DNA of 64,000 bases from Okapia johnstoni (lineage: Eukaryota; Chordata; Mammalia; Artiodactyla; Giraffidae). The stretch covers positions 65,094,985 through 65,158,984 of the forward strand of contig CM044321.1 of assembly GCA_024291935.2 (NCBI GenBank), read 5' to 3'. The translations under genes were made by a program, and so were the position numbers. Positions 1 through 11,720 of this stretch are shown here, piece after piece (position 1 is the first letter of the stretch; every line of letters starts with the position of its first letter). The notes under the pieces were generated by a model. That model saw only the letters and a list, made by a program, of their open reading frames with translations. It did no database searches and had not been told where the DNA came from.

Positions 1-1551
1 GGAAGTTCACGGTTCATGTCCTGTTGAAGCCTGGCTTGGAGAATTTTGAGCATTACTTTACTAGCGTATGAGAAGAGTGCAATTGTGCTATAGTTTAAGC
101 ATTCTTTGACATTGCCTTTCGTTGGGATTGGAATGAAAACTGACCTTTTCCAGTCCTGTGGCCACTGCTGAGTTTTTTAAATTTGCTGGCATGTTGAGTG
201 CAGCACTTTCACAGAATCATCTTATAGGATTTGAAATAGCTCAACTGGAATTCCATCACCTCCACTAGCTTTGTTCATAGTGATGCTTTCTAAGGCCCAC
301 ATGACTTCACATTCCAGCATGTCTGACCCTAGGTGAGTAATCACACCATTAAGATTATCTGTGTCATGAAGATCTTTTTTGTACAATTCTTCTGTGTATT
401 CTTGCCACCTCTTCTTAATATCTTCTGCTTCTGTTAGGTCTGTACCATTTGTGCCCTTTATTGTGCCTATTTTGCATGAAATTTTCCCTTGGTATCTCTA
501 GTTTTCTTTAAGAGCTCTCTAGTCTTTCCCATTCTATTGATTTTCCTCTATTTCTTTGCATTGATCACTAAGGAAGGCTTTATCTCTCCTTGCTATTCTT
601 TGGAATTCTGCGTTCAAACAGGTATATCTTTTCTTTTCTTCTTCGCCTTTCACTTCTCTTCCTTTCTCAGCTATTTGTAAGGCTTCCTCAGACAACCATT
701 TTGCCTTTTTGCATTTCTTTTTCTTGGCGATGGTCTTGATCCCTCCTCCTGTAGTGTCATGAACCTCCGTCTATAGTTCTTCAGGCACTCTGTGTATCAG
801 ATCTAATCCCTTGAATCTATTTGTCACTTCCACTATATAATGGTAAGGGATTTGCTTTAGGTCATACCTGAATGGTCTAGTGGTTTTCCCTGCTTTCTTC
901 AATTTAAGTCTGAATTTGGCAATAAGGAGTTCATGATCTGAGCCACAGTCAACTCCTGGTCTTGTTTCTGCTGACTGTATAGAGCTTATCCATCTTTGGC
1001 TGCAAAAAATTAATCAATCTGAATTTGGTATTGATTTGGACATCTGGTGATGTCCATGTCTAGAGTCTTCTCGTGTTGTTGGAAGAGGTTGTTGGTGTTG
1101 TTGGTCAAACTCTATTACCCTTTGCTGTGCTTCATTCTGTACTCCAAGGCCAGATTAGCCTGTTACTCCAGGTATTTCTTGACTTCCTTCCTTTGCATTT
1201 CAGTCCCCGATAATGAAAAGGACATCTTTTTTTTGGTGTTAGTTCTAGAAGATCTTGTAGGTCTTCGTAGAACCATTCAACTTCAGCTTCTTCAGCATTA
1301 CTGGTCAGGGCATAGACTTGGATTACTGTGATATTGAACGGTTTGCCTTGGAAATGAACAGAGATCATTCTGTCATTTTTTTTGAAATTGCGTACCAAGT
1401 ACTGCATGGTTCTGGACTCTTTTGTTTTGACTATATCATGGCATCTCCTGTTTTGCTACTTCCAATTTCCTTCTCATGGACCTAACATTCCAGGTTCCTA
1501 TGCAATATTGCTCTTTACAGCATCAAACTTTACTTCTATTACCAGTCACAT
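1..1551 (-). mobile_element. BovB LINE (RTE), 5' endonuclease half, cut by left window edge
   Basis: Read on the minus strand this matches BovB from its 5' region (near 1551) to the start of the reverse transcriptase (near 1). BovB encodes an apurinic-type endonuclease plus RT that copy the element into new sites. The endonuclease frame is legible at 1132-1407 (minus), including NDRMIS, QGKPFNITVIQVYA and EEAEVEWFYEDLQDLLELTPKK-type sequence. It then shifts frame right after the double lysine, so the following conserved stretch is lost. Compared with the remembered consensus, about 150 bases are missing near 1437, which removes an N-terminal part of the nuclease. The copy is dead. The 3' part would lie to the left of the window. 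Confidence 0.9.
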
Positions 1552-1748
1552 AGGAAAACAACTTTAGAAAATGTGGTGAGGAGGTCTCTAAAATGAAAAC
1601 CTTATCTTATGTATTACATATTTCTGCAAACCAGATCCAGAGACTAATTCAGTGGTGACAGAATTACAATTTATCTGTAGGTGAAGATGGGCAGTGGCAT
1701 GACACTGACTCTAGTGGACTATTTTATGTGGCACACACTTCCCACCAA

Positions 1749-1941
1749 GGGCTTCCCTTGTGCCTCAGCTGGTAAATCCTCCTGCAGTGCAGGAGACCAG
1801 GGTTTGATCCCTGGTTTGGGAAGATCCTCTGGAGAAGGGAAAGGCTACCCACTCCAGTATTCTGGCCTGGAGAATTCCATGGACTGTATAGTTAGTGTAG
1901 TCGCAGAGTCGGATGCGGCTGAACGACTTTCACATTCTTTT
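1749..1941 (+). mobile_element. Bov-tA/BovA SINE
   Basis: It begins with the tRNA-derived head 'gggcttcccttgtgcctcag', carries the B-box-like 'ggtttgatccctgg', and ends in the BovB-like tail around 'gcagagtcggatgcggctg'. It is nearly full length. An imperfect duplication flanks it: 'acttcccaccaa' at 1737-1748 and 'actttccctaccaa' at 1942-1955. Confidence 0.9.
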
Positions 1942-1955
1942 ACTTTCCCTACCAA

Positions 1956-2362
1956 ACGAAAGAAAATAGTAATTCTTAACTTACATAGCTAGTGGGGCAC
2001 CATTTTCAGGATTCCTGTGTAATTTTTTAACCACCATGTTTGAAAATAAGATTTAGAGATCCTTTTACCTGTAATAAACCTTGAAATTTATATGTATCTA
2101 TAAAATTCCAAAAAAGATAATTTCTGAGTTCAAGGGGAAAATATGTGCCATAAAGGACTTTAAGCGATTGGATGAACAGCTCAGCTTGCTATACTGAAGA
2201 TGTGACCAATACAGGGGAGCCTTGGACACTGAATGCAAAAATGTAAGTGACAAACCAAGTGAGCTTAATAAATGGATTTTGATGATAAAGTTCAATCTAA
2301 GGGTTATATTGAAAACATTTAATGGCTCTAAGTAATATTTAAAAATGAACAAGGTAAAGGGT
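1956..2362. other. Unassigned sequence
   Basis: AT-rich; no repeat, gene or signal recognised. Confidence 0.5.
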
Positions 2363-2545
2363 AGTGTGCTTTATAATGGAAAAGATATGGGGTTCATTGG
2401 AGCCAAACTAACCATGTTTTGGATCTTGGCTCCAACATTTATTAGCTGTGTAATTTTTGACAAGGTACTTAGTTCCTTCACTGTAAAAATGGAAATAACC
2501 TACCTTGCAGGGTTTTTAAAGAAGATTGAATGAGATAAAGTCTGA
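2363..2545 (+). mobile_element. MIR SINE
   Basis: Sense MIR order is visible: 'ttggatcttggctccaac', then 'ttagctgtgtaa', then 'ttccttcactgtaaaaatgg' and 'gattgaatgag'. It is heavily diverged, as expected for an old mammalian repeat. Confidence 0.7.
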
Positions 2546-2662
2546 AACTGCAGATGGTAGGTACCATAGCATCTCTCCCAAAATGATTGCTCAGTTTTCT
2601 TCCTAGATATTATTTTAGGCAATTAGGGAAGAAATTTAAACCTTTAGGCTAACCAGCTAAAT

Positions 2663-2815
2663 CAGTGCTTCTCAAACCTTAACATGCATTTACCTGGGAT
2701 CTTGTTAAAATGTAGACTGTGCTTCAGGAAGTCTGAGGAAGGGCCTGAAATTCTGCATTTCTAACACACTCCCAGGTGATGTCAACACTGCATTCTGCAG
2801 ACCTCTTTGAGTAGC
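2663..2815 (+). mobile_element. MER5A (hAT-Charlie) non-autonomous DNA transposon
   Basis: It starts 'cagtgcttctcaaacctt' and continues through 'cctgggatcttgttaaaatg', 'gggcctgaaattctgcattt' and 'cccaggtgatgtcaacactg', the order of the MER5A consensus. The right terminal repeat is degraded ('cctctttgagtagc'). Confidence 0.8.
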
Positions 2816-2865
2816 AAAGAGCCAAGCCATGGCAACTTCTGTTATGACACAGTGAAATTGTCCTT

Positions 2866-3315
2866 GGTGTCAAAATTAATAAACAGAAGCCCCATTTAAA
2901 ATGGAGTTGGGAATCCAGAAGGGGAAGCTCTCATAAACTAAGGGAACAATTTAAAACCCTTCAGGAAAAGAGGAATATCTTCATCTCCAGTGGGAGCTAG
3001 GTTACTGCTATTACCACTCAGCAGGAGAAAAAGGAAACTTCCTCCATGCCCAGCAACAGCCAAGCCAATGAGATCCTGTCACAGCTCAACCAACAAAAAG
3101 CTATTACACTTTGAACTCCCAGTTTCCTCCAATGGGCTTTTTGTTTATAATATTAATAGCTTCTTCCAAATCCCCTTTCCCATTATAAAAAAAGAGTCCT
3201 TTTTTCTCCAGACTTGTCTGTTATTTGCCATAAATTAAATTTTCTAGTCCTTGCTATTCCCTAATAAATCCATTTTGCTGGTAAAAATAGTGTCTCTTTT
3301 GTTGTTTTAAGTCAA
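2866..3315 (+). mobile_element. Old LTR-like repeat (LTR33-like)
   Basis: The block has features of an ancient solo LTR in sense orientation: 'aaaatggagttgggaatcca', 'aacttcctccatgcccagca', 'caatgggctttttgtttata', and a late 'ccctaataaatccattttgc' containing an AATAAA signal. It resembles LTR33 from memory. Ends and family are uncertain, and no retroviral coding sequence is attached. Confidence 0.45.
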
Positions 3316-4286
3316 AATTTGGTAAAGACTTGGTGCCACAGGAATGGGCTGGCTTCAGTTCAGATCAGATCTTTCAGTATAGTCTGTTTGACTATTTGGC
3401 TATTATTTTGATCACTATATAATCTCTTATCATTTGGATGAAATGATGAGTACTTGATTAAATGGGTCAGAAAGTCATCCAAAATTTAAACAGACACTAT
3501 ATGTAAACATAATCTTAGCTCTCATTAAAAAACTGAAACAAAGAAATAATCTTGTGATATTCTCTGCCACTAAAATCTACTTTACTTGGTTTTTTTTTGG
3601 GGGGTGGGGTTAAAATAAAGAATTGCGCAGTCAAGGTGAGGTTCTTTTGTTTTTTGTCCTTTGATAGTGATGCAATCAAGACATTTATAAAGTATCAATT
3701 TACAAAGACCCAGTTTTAGTTGAGACTCAGTAATTTTGCATTGCAATCTTTTTATTTAATTCTTTTCAAGGACTGAGTTGCAGAACACTGATAATACCAA
3801 CTAATTTCATGGTTCATGATTGAACATAAGGCTTTAATTCAATTGTGGACATTTAAAAGATATTTTAAACAGCAATCACAGTGCAAATTCTTAATATTCA
3901 TCCAGAAATGAGACATTGTTATTTATAATAGCTGCAAAAAGATTTGCAATCACCTAGTCATTAGGTTTTTAAAAAATCTATCACACTGGAGGAGAAGACT
4001 TAATTCATGCAATGTAGGAAGAAAAAGATTACTGTGAATTGAATTTTTAGAAGGCAGAGATTACTAAGAATAAACCACAACCCTGACTGTGAAATAATCA
4101 TCTTAAAACTATGAGAGGCACACAAACTCTATAAATACGAATGGATTGATGATTTCATGAATCTTTATGATTTTTATTTATAATCCTTTAAAGTTTCATC
4201 TTCTACCTACATTTTGTCCTGGAAAAAAAATTAAAGTAAAAGTGATATTTAAAAAGATGGCTAAGGACCAACTTCCAAATGTATTC
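3316..4286. other. Unassigned AT-rich sequence
   Basis: No coding frame of note. A G-rich 'ttttttggggggtggggtt' lies near 3592-3611. Nothing else is recognised. The interval 4700-5394 is also empty apart from faint MIR-like text near 5035-5150. Confidence 0.5.
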
Positions 4287-4344
4287 AACAACAACAACAA
4301 CAACAACAAATATATATATATATATTTATATATATACACACACA
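4287..4344. repeat. Compound microsatellite (CAA)n-(TA)n-(CA)n
   Basis: About eight CAA units run directly into TA repeats with one interruption and a short ACACAC tail. It lies in AT-rich unassigned sequence. Confidence 0.95.
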
Positions 4345-4484
4345 GTAAATCTCCTATCTGTGGGCCTACAGCTGTCTAACAAGCACATACCTCAGCCATC
4401 CAAGTGTAAGCAGAAACCCTCCATTTCATCACTCAGCTTTTTCTAAATAATAAATATGAAGCTTCTCATAGGTAACTAACTTCG

Positions 4485-4699
4485 TGTGTGCTTGTGTGCT
4501 CATTTGCTCAGTTGTGTTTGACTCTTGGCAACCCTGTGGACTGTAGTCTGCCAGGTTTCTCTGTCCTTGGCATTATTCAGGCAAGATACTAGGGTGGGTT
4601 GCCATTTCCTCCTCCAGGGAATCTTTCTGACCCAGGGCTCGAACCCATATCTCCTGCATGGCAAGTGGATTCTTTACCTCTGAGCCATTGAGGAAGCCC
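4485..4699 (-). mobile_element. Bov-tA/BovA SINE
   Basis: Full-length inverted copy: BovB-like tail at the left ('tgctcagttgtgtttgactc'), then 'gtggactgtagtctgccagg', and the tRNA-like head at the right ('gagccattgaggaagccc'). Confidence 0.9.
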
Positions 4700-5394
4700 T
4701 AAGGCCAACATTCTTTTTTAGTTTTGTTGTGTGGGTCTTGATGTCAATTTAACTTGCAGTTACCTTTTAAAAATTCTAGCTTCAAATAAGGAAGTAATGT
4801 TAAACCTTTTGGTTTGGAAAGGAAGTCTTTAAATAACCCACCAACAGAAAAGTGTTTTGCAGTTAAAAAAGATAAGCCTAATGAAAATAAAGCTTTAATC
4901 ATTTCATTAGTAAAGGTTACATGATTCCAGTTTTGAATTCTTAATGCAGTTTTTCACTGTGTATACAGTACTGTGTAAAAGCCAAGCAGCATTCAGTTCA
5001 TTCAGTTCCTAGTCCTTCTGTCATGGAACGTGTAGTGGGTAGCATATCTGAATAGCTGGCTTGAGGTGGAACCTTGGGTGTAATTGCACCTTCCTGGATC
5101 ATAACTTCCTTATATGTGAAACAATAGTGTTGGTGATGATAAAAGTGACATAGTTAACAAGTGGTAAGGTAGTAATAAGTTAATAGTAAGTCATGAAGTG
5201 AGGATGAGAACTGTGCTCAGGTCTATATTCCACCACTGTGCTATCCTGACTCAGGTGGACTAGCTGATATGTGCAACTCTAAATAGATTTAAGACTATAT
5301 TTCCATTTTTCCTCCAGGCAAATGCCTACCCAAACCATTAAGCAAGATGGTTTTTCATCTTATTTTTTTAAAAATATTTCTAGGGATACCATTA

Positions 5395-5605
5395 GAATTA
5401 TTTTATATTGAAGCAAAGTAGATTAATAATGTTGTTAGTTTCAAGTATACAGCAAAGTGATTCAGTTATATATATGCATGTATCTATTCTTTTTCAAATT
5501 ATTATGAATATTAAGCAGAGTTCCCTGTGCTATACAGTAGTTCCTTGTTAGTTATCTATTTTAAATATAATGTTGTATACATGTCAATCTCAATCCAAGG
5601 ATAGC
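5395..5605 (-). mobile_element. L1 3' UTR fragment
   Basis: Antisense L1 tail: 'ttttatattgaagcaaagta', 'tacagcaaagtgattcag', 'gagttccctgtgctatacag', then 'atgtcaatctcaatcc'. This is the widespread ruminant L1 3' UTR with the poly(A) end at the left. Confidence 0.85.
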
Positions 5606-5859
5606 ATTTTTTAAAAAGTATAAAGGAAGACTTTTCATATGCCCTAGTTATGATGAAAGTGTTTCTTCATGTTTAAATATACTCTGACACAATTCTAGCA
5701 CATTTCCTTAAATATGCCTACTTATAATTGTGATAATGTGTTACATATGTGAAAATGGGCCATCTTATATCCTGTCTTTCCTAGTACAAATATTCCCAAT
5801 ATTTTCATTTCATGTCTTCACAAATCCATGTCTTTTCTCGTAGCTTTGTGGTGTCCCCT

Positions 5860-6545
5860 TTTCCTCACTGCAGTTTTCCCTCATTCCTCTAATCTATTTA
5901 GTCAATATGTACACACATTTAAATGCTGCTACATGTCAGGGACTGTCTTGGATGCTGGAAATATCAAAATGAACAACTTCAATATGTTGTTTAGGAAGGA
6001 TATATGTTACTTAACATACATGCTAACCGTAGTAATAAGATAAATATCAAAAAAGTTAAAAAAAAATGAACAATTTCTCCAGAAATCATTAGAGGGTAAT
6101 AATCAACTGATGAGTAACTGCTATAATGTTAAGCATGACAATTTCATGTGAGAGAGACTATACAAATATCAAAAGGAAGTACTTTTTACATTCGCTGGAG
6201 TGTAAAAAATAGTTCCCCCTAAGAGGGAATGCTTGAGATAAATCTTGAAGGAAGAAGAGGAGGGAGGGCATTCTGAGTAGGTGAGGAATCAGGCACACAC
6301 GTGTGTCCACAAAAGAGGACTGCAGAGCACAGTGTGCTCAGGAAATTGACAGGTAGTGGCAATGGCTGCTCCCAAGAGCTTGGGTCAGGAATGGCAAGAA
6401 GTGAAGACGAATAAGTAGGCTGAATTCAGGGAATGAAAGGCCTGTGTATTCGACTAGCAAATTTGAACTTGAGTCCCAACACTCTTGAGAACAGTGAAAG
6501 ATTTAAAGCATGGGAGTGACATGATCAGATAGGCATTTTCTAATA
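5860..6545 (-). mobile_element. L2 LINE, 3' region, diverged
   Basis: Antisense L2 landmarks are spread over the block: 'tgctacatgtcagggactgt', 'ggatgctggaaatatcaaaa', a 'gggagggcattctgagtagg' block and 'catgggagtgacatgatcag'. A 12-bp perfect palindrome (acacac/gtgtgt) sits at 6295-6306. Homology is patchy. Confidence 0.5.
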
Positions 6546-6714
6546 ATCTTCTTGAGAGAGAAAGTGCTAGGAAACATCAAAGATGGATCAGTGAGATTTT
6601 CCTTTTCTGTATTAATAGCTGTACCGAAGCCAGTTTCTACATCAGCAGGGAAATTTCATTCAGAGTACACTCTCTGTATTGAAATAATTATTTCTCAGAT
6701 TTAATCAATTTTTC

Positions 6715-6848
6715 CTAGGTTTAGTGAGATATAATTGACATACAACACTGTATAGGTTTAAGGTATACAATATAATCATTTGATATATGCATATACTGAA
6801 AAATGACTGCTATAATTATGTTAGTTAATCTGTCCATCACCTCAGTTT
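6715..6848 (-). mobile_element. L1 (old L1M-type) 3' UTR fragment
   Basis: It contains 'gagatataattgacatacaa', 'gtttaaggtatacaatataa' and 'ctgtccatcacctcag', which match a common antisense mammalian L1 tail. Confidence 0.7.
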
Positions 6849-7937
6849 TATGCCAGGGCCTTTAACTAGTCTACCCAAGGGGAAACCAGCAGGCCAGGCT
6901 GGTGAAACAGTTGATAAAAGTCAGCGTCCCAAGGCTAAGCAGGGCAGGGAAGGGTGGAAAATTGATCTAGAGAGGAAACCAGAAAATAACCAGCACAGTG
7001 TAATTGAATATTTGCTCTTCACCCTTCTCCAGTATGGTTTCATCTTCCCCATGCCAGAAAATCAAGTCTTGTCAAGGTCACCAACATGCTCAAGTGGCTG
7101 AATACAAAGAACACATCTCTTCCTTTATCTTGACTTCCAGGAGCATTTTGCACAGTTGCCAACCCTTTGGCATAGTTTCTCTTTCTCTGTCCGATATCTG
7201 AGTGCTCAAAGACCTCAGACAGAGGTCTGTCTAGGTTTGTGTGGCATGATGCTTATCTAATGTAGAGGCATTCTTAAGTAAAAAGATACAAAATTATAAA
7301 TACATAATTAACTATGAAAAGTAAATATCTATTCAGAAAGATAAATTGAAACAATTTTTAAAAGTTTATAAACCAAAAACATCTTAAAATTCTTAAAAAA
7401 CATATTTTAAATTAATTAGCTTTAAGACATGCCTTCATAGTACTTTTTCCCTCTACAATTTTGCCTGGATATTTTTTGGTCATCACTTTATATGGCAGTG
7501 ATTTTGTAATATTTTCCTAGAGAGACTAGAAAAATAATGCAGTTATTTCTTTTGGTTGAACAGAAATTGTTTGATATTATGTGTGGCTTAGTGACTTTTT
7601 TCAGCTTTGTATCATTATTGGTAATACCATATAAAGTTTTAGGACGTTTAAATTGCATAACTTCAATCAAGTTTCTTTCATATTTAAGCTGTAAGATTTT
7701 ATGACATTTCAAGTCTCCTTGTAGAGTGATTAATTATAATTACTGTGAAAAGAGAGCATTCATTAACCATTTGTCATCAGTGTCCTCCTCATGGTGAGGT
7801 AGAATGAGATTTATATTATCTTGTGCATTCATAGTATTTTGCTTCACATCAGCAAGAGCTTTAATTCCTTTCCAATGTGCTACTGAGATTCACTTCTTGT
7901 CATTAATAGGATTATCAAACAACATAAATCCTATTCT
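6849..7937. other. Unassigned sequence
   Basis: About 1.1 kb without a recognised element. Short frames here (6850-7101) have no protein-like features. The interval 8269-8597 is likewise empty. Confidence 0.5.
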
Positions 7938-7949
7938 TTGCTACTATTC

Positions 7950-8256
7950 CAGTCCATCTTGAAGGAAATTAGTCCTGAGTGTTCATTGGAAGGACTGATA
8001 TTGAAGCTGAAACTCTAATACTTTGGCCACCTCATGCAAAGAGCTGACTCATTTAAAGACCCTGATGTTAGGAAAGACTGAAAGCAGGAGGAAAAGGGAA
8101 CGACAGAGGATGAGATGGTTAGATGGCATCACCGACTCAATGGACATGAGTTTGGGTAAACTCCGGGAGTTGGTGATGGACAGGGAGGCCTGGCGTGCTG
8201 GGGTTCATGGTGTCGCAAAGAGTCGGACATGACTGAGCGACTGAACTGAACTGAAC
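7950..8256 (+). mobile_element. BovB LINE, 5'-truncated 3' end with 12-bp TSD
   Basis: Only the last ~300 bases of BovB remain, ending 'gactgaactgaactgaac'. The C-terminal frame is open from about 8023 to 8232 and shows [17 protein letters not shown] and [20 protein letters not shown]. The insertion is bounded by a perfect duplication 'ttgctactattc' at 7938-7949 and 8257-8268, so both ends are exact. It is a typical dead, severely 5'-truncated copy. Confidence 0.93.
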
Positions 8257-8597
8257 TTGCTACTATTCTAAATTTATCTTTTCCTCCTAATAAATAACTG
8301 CTCTTAGTATGATATACACATACATTTTTTATCATTTGCTTTTTGAGATTAGAATAAATTGTATTGATTTATCTCTCATCTTTATTGTTTTTGTTTCACA
8401 GTCCATTAATAATTTTACTTGGACTTACCTTTCAATGCTATAATTAAATAAATTTAAAGACAACAGAAGAAGGAACTCTTCATATTAAGCTCAATTCAAT
8501 GTGTAGTTTCTCAGTTATTTCTCTTAAGATGATACAAATGTCTTTCCTTCAGAACTGTAGTTAAAATGCTGTGCTGGAACATTAGTAACTTAAAAAA

Positions 8598-8692
8598 ACT
8601 TTTTATTTTATATTGAAGTGTAGCCAGTTAACAAGGTTGTGATTGTTTCAAGTGGACAGCAAAGAGTCTCAAGTATATATATACATGTATCC
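8598..8692 (-). mobile_element. L1 3' UTR fragment
   Basis: Antisense L1 tail: 'ttttattttatattgaagtg', 'acaaggttgtgattgtttca', 'tatatatacatgtatcc'. It directly adjoins the possible pseudogene at 8698-8998. Confidence 0.75.
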
Positions 8693-8697
8693 ATTTA

Positions 8698-8998
8698 AGA
8701 AACTTTTTGAATAAACTTTTTTGCTTCTTGTTTATGTTCAAGTTTCTCTTTCAACTCTTCCACAACATTTTAGGGTCTTCAGAATATCAATGTATCTAGG
8801 TTGTAGAGCTTGAACAACTTTGTAATGGAGATATTGTCTTGTTGCATTTAAATTCTTAACAATCAAAATGAGGTGTTCATAACTGTTTCAACCTACTGAG
8901 TAGTCCAATAGTATTAGGTGATGTGGCAGCAGCTTTTTCTCTAGAGCAATTAAGGGAATAAGGTGTGCAAAGTATGTATTATAAGTACTTATTAAAGT
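8698..8998 (-). pseudogene. Possible degraded processed pseudogene, parent not recognised
   Basis: On the minus strand three protein-like segments follow one another. From 8998 the frame reads TLISTYNTYFAHLIPLIALE and continues to a stop at 8890-8888. It then stays open in the same frame through YEHLILIVKNLNATRQYLHY and VVQALQPRYIDILKTLK. After a frame change near 8765 it reads EELKEKLEHKQEAKKFIQKV up to a stop at 8697-8695. The text looks like a helical or coiled-coil protein of about 95 residues broken by one stop and one frameshift, with no intron signals. I do not recognise the parent. Chance frames in AT-rich DNA cannot be excluded. Confidence 0.35.
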
Positions 8999-9032
8999 TC
9001 TTAAAGTGTGTTTTCAGCCCTTTGTTCTTACT

Positions 9033-9082
9033 TTTTATATAGTTGCTTTGTCATATGTTTTATATAGTTGCCTTGTCATATG
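9033..9082. repeat. 25-bp tandem duplication
   Basis: Two adjacent 25-bp copies (9033-9057 and 9058-9082), each starting 'ttttatatagttgc', differ at one base (t versus c). A looser ~24-bp doublet built on 'ttcctatata(a/g)agatgg' follows at about 9320-9367. Confidence 0.9.
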
Positions 9083-9759
9083 ACCACCTATGAACTGTGT
9101 AACTCCAATGGCAGGTTAAAACTGCCCAGAATTTGTTTCACTTTGTGAACTCGAGAAGCATTTTATGTTTCACATGCCTTCTGATGGTGAGAAAGTTAAG
9201 AATTGCCATGGAATTTTTCCCTTATAAAAGTAGGGCATGATAATTGCCAACTGACCTGTGCTTGTAACAACCAACAGAATCGCTAAGTAAGATGGTGATT
9301 AGAGTGTTCCTGTAAGCTGTTCCTATATAAAGATGGTAAAAAGTTCCTATATAGAGATGGTCAATAGTAAGTTAACTATACAAGGAAGAGGCTATGAACC
9401 ACAGAAATATGGCTTACTGAACCTACTAAATATATTCATAACTCTACCTTCCTTTAGCCAAGTTCCAAAAAATGACCTTGGCCATCCCAGTACTACTTGA
9501 CTAGGTAAAAAAATTGCTAAGGTCGACTCTGGTTCTTGGAAGGGACAAGAGTGAGTTACCTGACTTTGGGACTGTTATTGGTCAGATTTTCTTTTCTATC
9601 GATTTTCTCTTCCTGATCTATAAACTTATCCAGTCCTAAGATTTTAAATCCCTCTATATTCCAACAGGTTTCAAATTTGTAGTTTGATATATAGTCAACT
9701 GCCGACTTGACAATTTTATTTGAATGTCTAATAGTCATTCCAATATTAATATTAAATAT

Positions 9760-10697
9760 TTCTAAAATGCAGATTTTGATAGCTATCTCCTCAACCCAAT
9801 CCTACACCCCCATCCTTGTGCCCAAAGTAGCCCCCTTCCCAGTCTTTCCCTTCTCCATATATGGTACCATCATCCACTTAGTTGCCAAGCCTCAAAAATA
9901 GGAGTTGTCCTTGATTCTTTATCTTCCCTCTCTTCTCTCTAGTAAGTCCTGTAGCTTTCACCTTCAGTGTATCCCAAATTATTTTTCTCTCCATCTCTAG
10001 TTCACTACCTTAAATCAGACTGCCATTATATCTTATGTCTTGATCTTCCACTCTTGACCTTTTCTAATATATGAATTGGGTTATATTCCTTCCCTGCTTA
10101 AGACCCTTCACTTGGCTCCTTCCTTCAGATAATGAAGCCCTGGTTTTTACTGTGATTTACAAGGTTCTGCTCATCTTCTCATCTTTCCAATCCCATCTCC
10201 TGTTACTCTGCTACGTGCAGTCGTGTCCCACTCTTTGTGACCTCATGGACTGTAGACCACCAAGCACTGCTACTTATTCAGTAAGCAACAGCGCAGTAGG
10301 TTCTTCATGTTTCTTAAACACACCAGGTCCTTTTCTATTTTGAGCTCTTATTTTCACCTTGTGGGTAGAATGACTTTTGCCACTTCTTTTCATCCTTATT
10401 TTTCAAATCTTAAGGCAAAGTTCACCTCTGTAAGGAGGACTTCTCTTAGTCATTTCTCTGAAGCAGCCTCCCCCAGGTACTCTATTGCATCACTCTGTGC
10501 CTGTTTCCTTTATAGCACTCAAACTGTGATTGTCTAACTCATTATTTCTTTTTTGTTGACTGTTTACTGCAGAAGAGTGTAAGTACTATGAAAGCAGAAG
10601 CTTGGACTAACTTGTTCACACTGAATCCTCAGAGCCTAGCTTAGTGCTCATGTCTAATAAGGGCTTAATAAATGGTTATTAAATGAATGAAGACCCA
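9760..10697 (+). mobile_element. L2 LINE, sense, interrupted by a 50-bp SINE piece
   Basis: Sense L2 is readable over ~900 bases: 'accatcatccacttagttgc', 'ttgtccttgattctttatct', 'ttccctgcttaagacccttc', 'aaggcaaagttcacctctgt'. It ends with 'cttagtgctcatgtc' and 'aataaatggttattaaatga', the L2 3' end. A SINE fragment occupies 10215-10264. Confidence 0.85.
10215..10264 (-). mobile_element. Ultra-short BovA SINE fragment with TSD
   Basis: About 50 bases of the BovA 3' end only ('gtgcagtcgtgtcccactct', 'catggactgtagaccacc') lie inside L2. 'ctctgctac' at 10206-10214 and 'cactgctac' at 10265-10273 flank it (8 of 9 match), as expected for a severely 5'-truncated insertion. Confidence 0.75.
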
Positions 10698-11109
10698 CTC
10701 CTTATTTTCTTCCCTGTAACATAAGTGGCGTAGTTTTTGCTAGCTCATAGAAAGGTGAGAATTAGTGGAATCAATGCTTTCATGAACATAATGAAATATT
10801 TTCTTTTTCTGACTAGGTTTGTGCTCATTTTCCTTCCCTTCTCCTCTTCCTTCTTAAGATTCTGGGTCCACTTCCTTCCAACTGTTCTCTCCTCTGAATG
10901 TACATATTATCAATGTATTACCATGAATTATCAATAAGCTACATTTCCAGTCCTTACTTTCATCCTGAGGACAAACATGTGTTCTGAAAAGATGTGAAGT
11001 GGAATTAAACCTTTCCTTCAAATGAATCTGTTTCTTCTTTTGTGTTAATAATGTCAACATTTCTCTGAATTACTCAGAGTGTTGTTCTCAACCTTCCTCT
11101 TTCACCTCC

Positions 11110-11720
11110 TAAAGCAAACTGGGTAATGGGACTGTTGCTCTGTCTTCTCAATATACTTTGAATTTGTCCAGTCCTTCCAGTTCCTAGGGCTTCTAACCAA
11201 ATGTGGAACCTCACCATCCAGGACCTGAGGTGTCAGGCCTCCTAACAAGCCTTTCCAAATTCAATATTTCATTTGATCAGAATATTCTTCCATTTACTGC
11301 CCAGATCATCTTTTCAAATATGGTCATTGATACTACCTTGCTTGGAAATCCTTGAAGTTCCTTCAGCTTCAGAGTAGAAACCAAAACTTCAGCACATCCT
11401 TCAAGGCACTCTGTAATCTTGTTTCAATACATTTTCCAGTTTTCCTGCTCATGATAATCCCTTGCAACTGCATTCAGGGCAGTGGACACACATTATAATC
11501 CCTTACTATTTGAATCAACTCAAGCTTTACTCTATGACAGGATTATCTTCTTTCCAAATTTGTACCAGTTTAAAGCTTACTATTTTAAAAGGCTAACTCA
11601 AAACCACCCTAAGTCAAAAGCCATCCCTAGGTGGCTTTCATCTGTTATTTGCTATTTTACTCTGAAAGCTCTTATTACATTCTTCCTTGTATCCTGTTCT
11701 TTTTAGCCCCTTGTTTTTTA
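11110..11720 (+). mobile_element. L2 LINE, sense, diverged
   Basis: L2-like order: 'cctcctaacaagcctttcca', 'actgcccagatcatcttttc', 'taccttgcttggaaatcctt', 'caaggcactctgtaatcttg', 'gcaactgcattcagggcagt'. The last ~150 bases are weaker. Confidence 0.65.

Noticed and set aside
4287..4379. Asn/Tyr/Ile-rich coding repeat
   Set aside because: It is the translation of a CAA/TA microsatellite.
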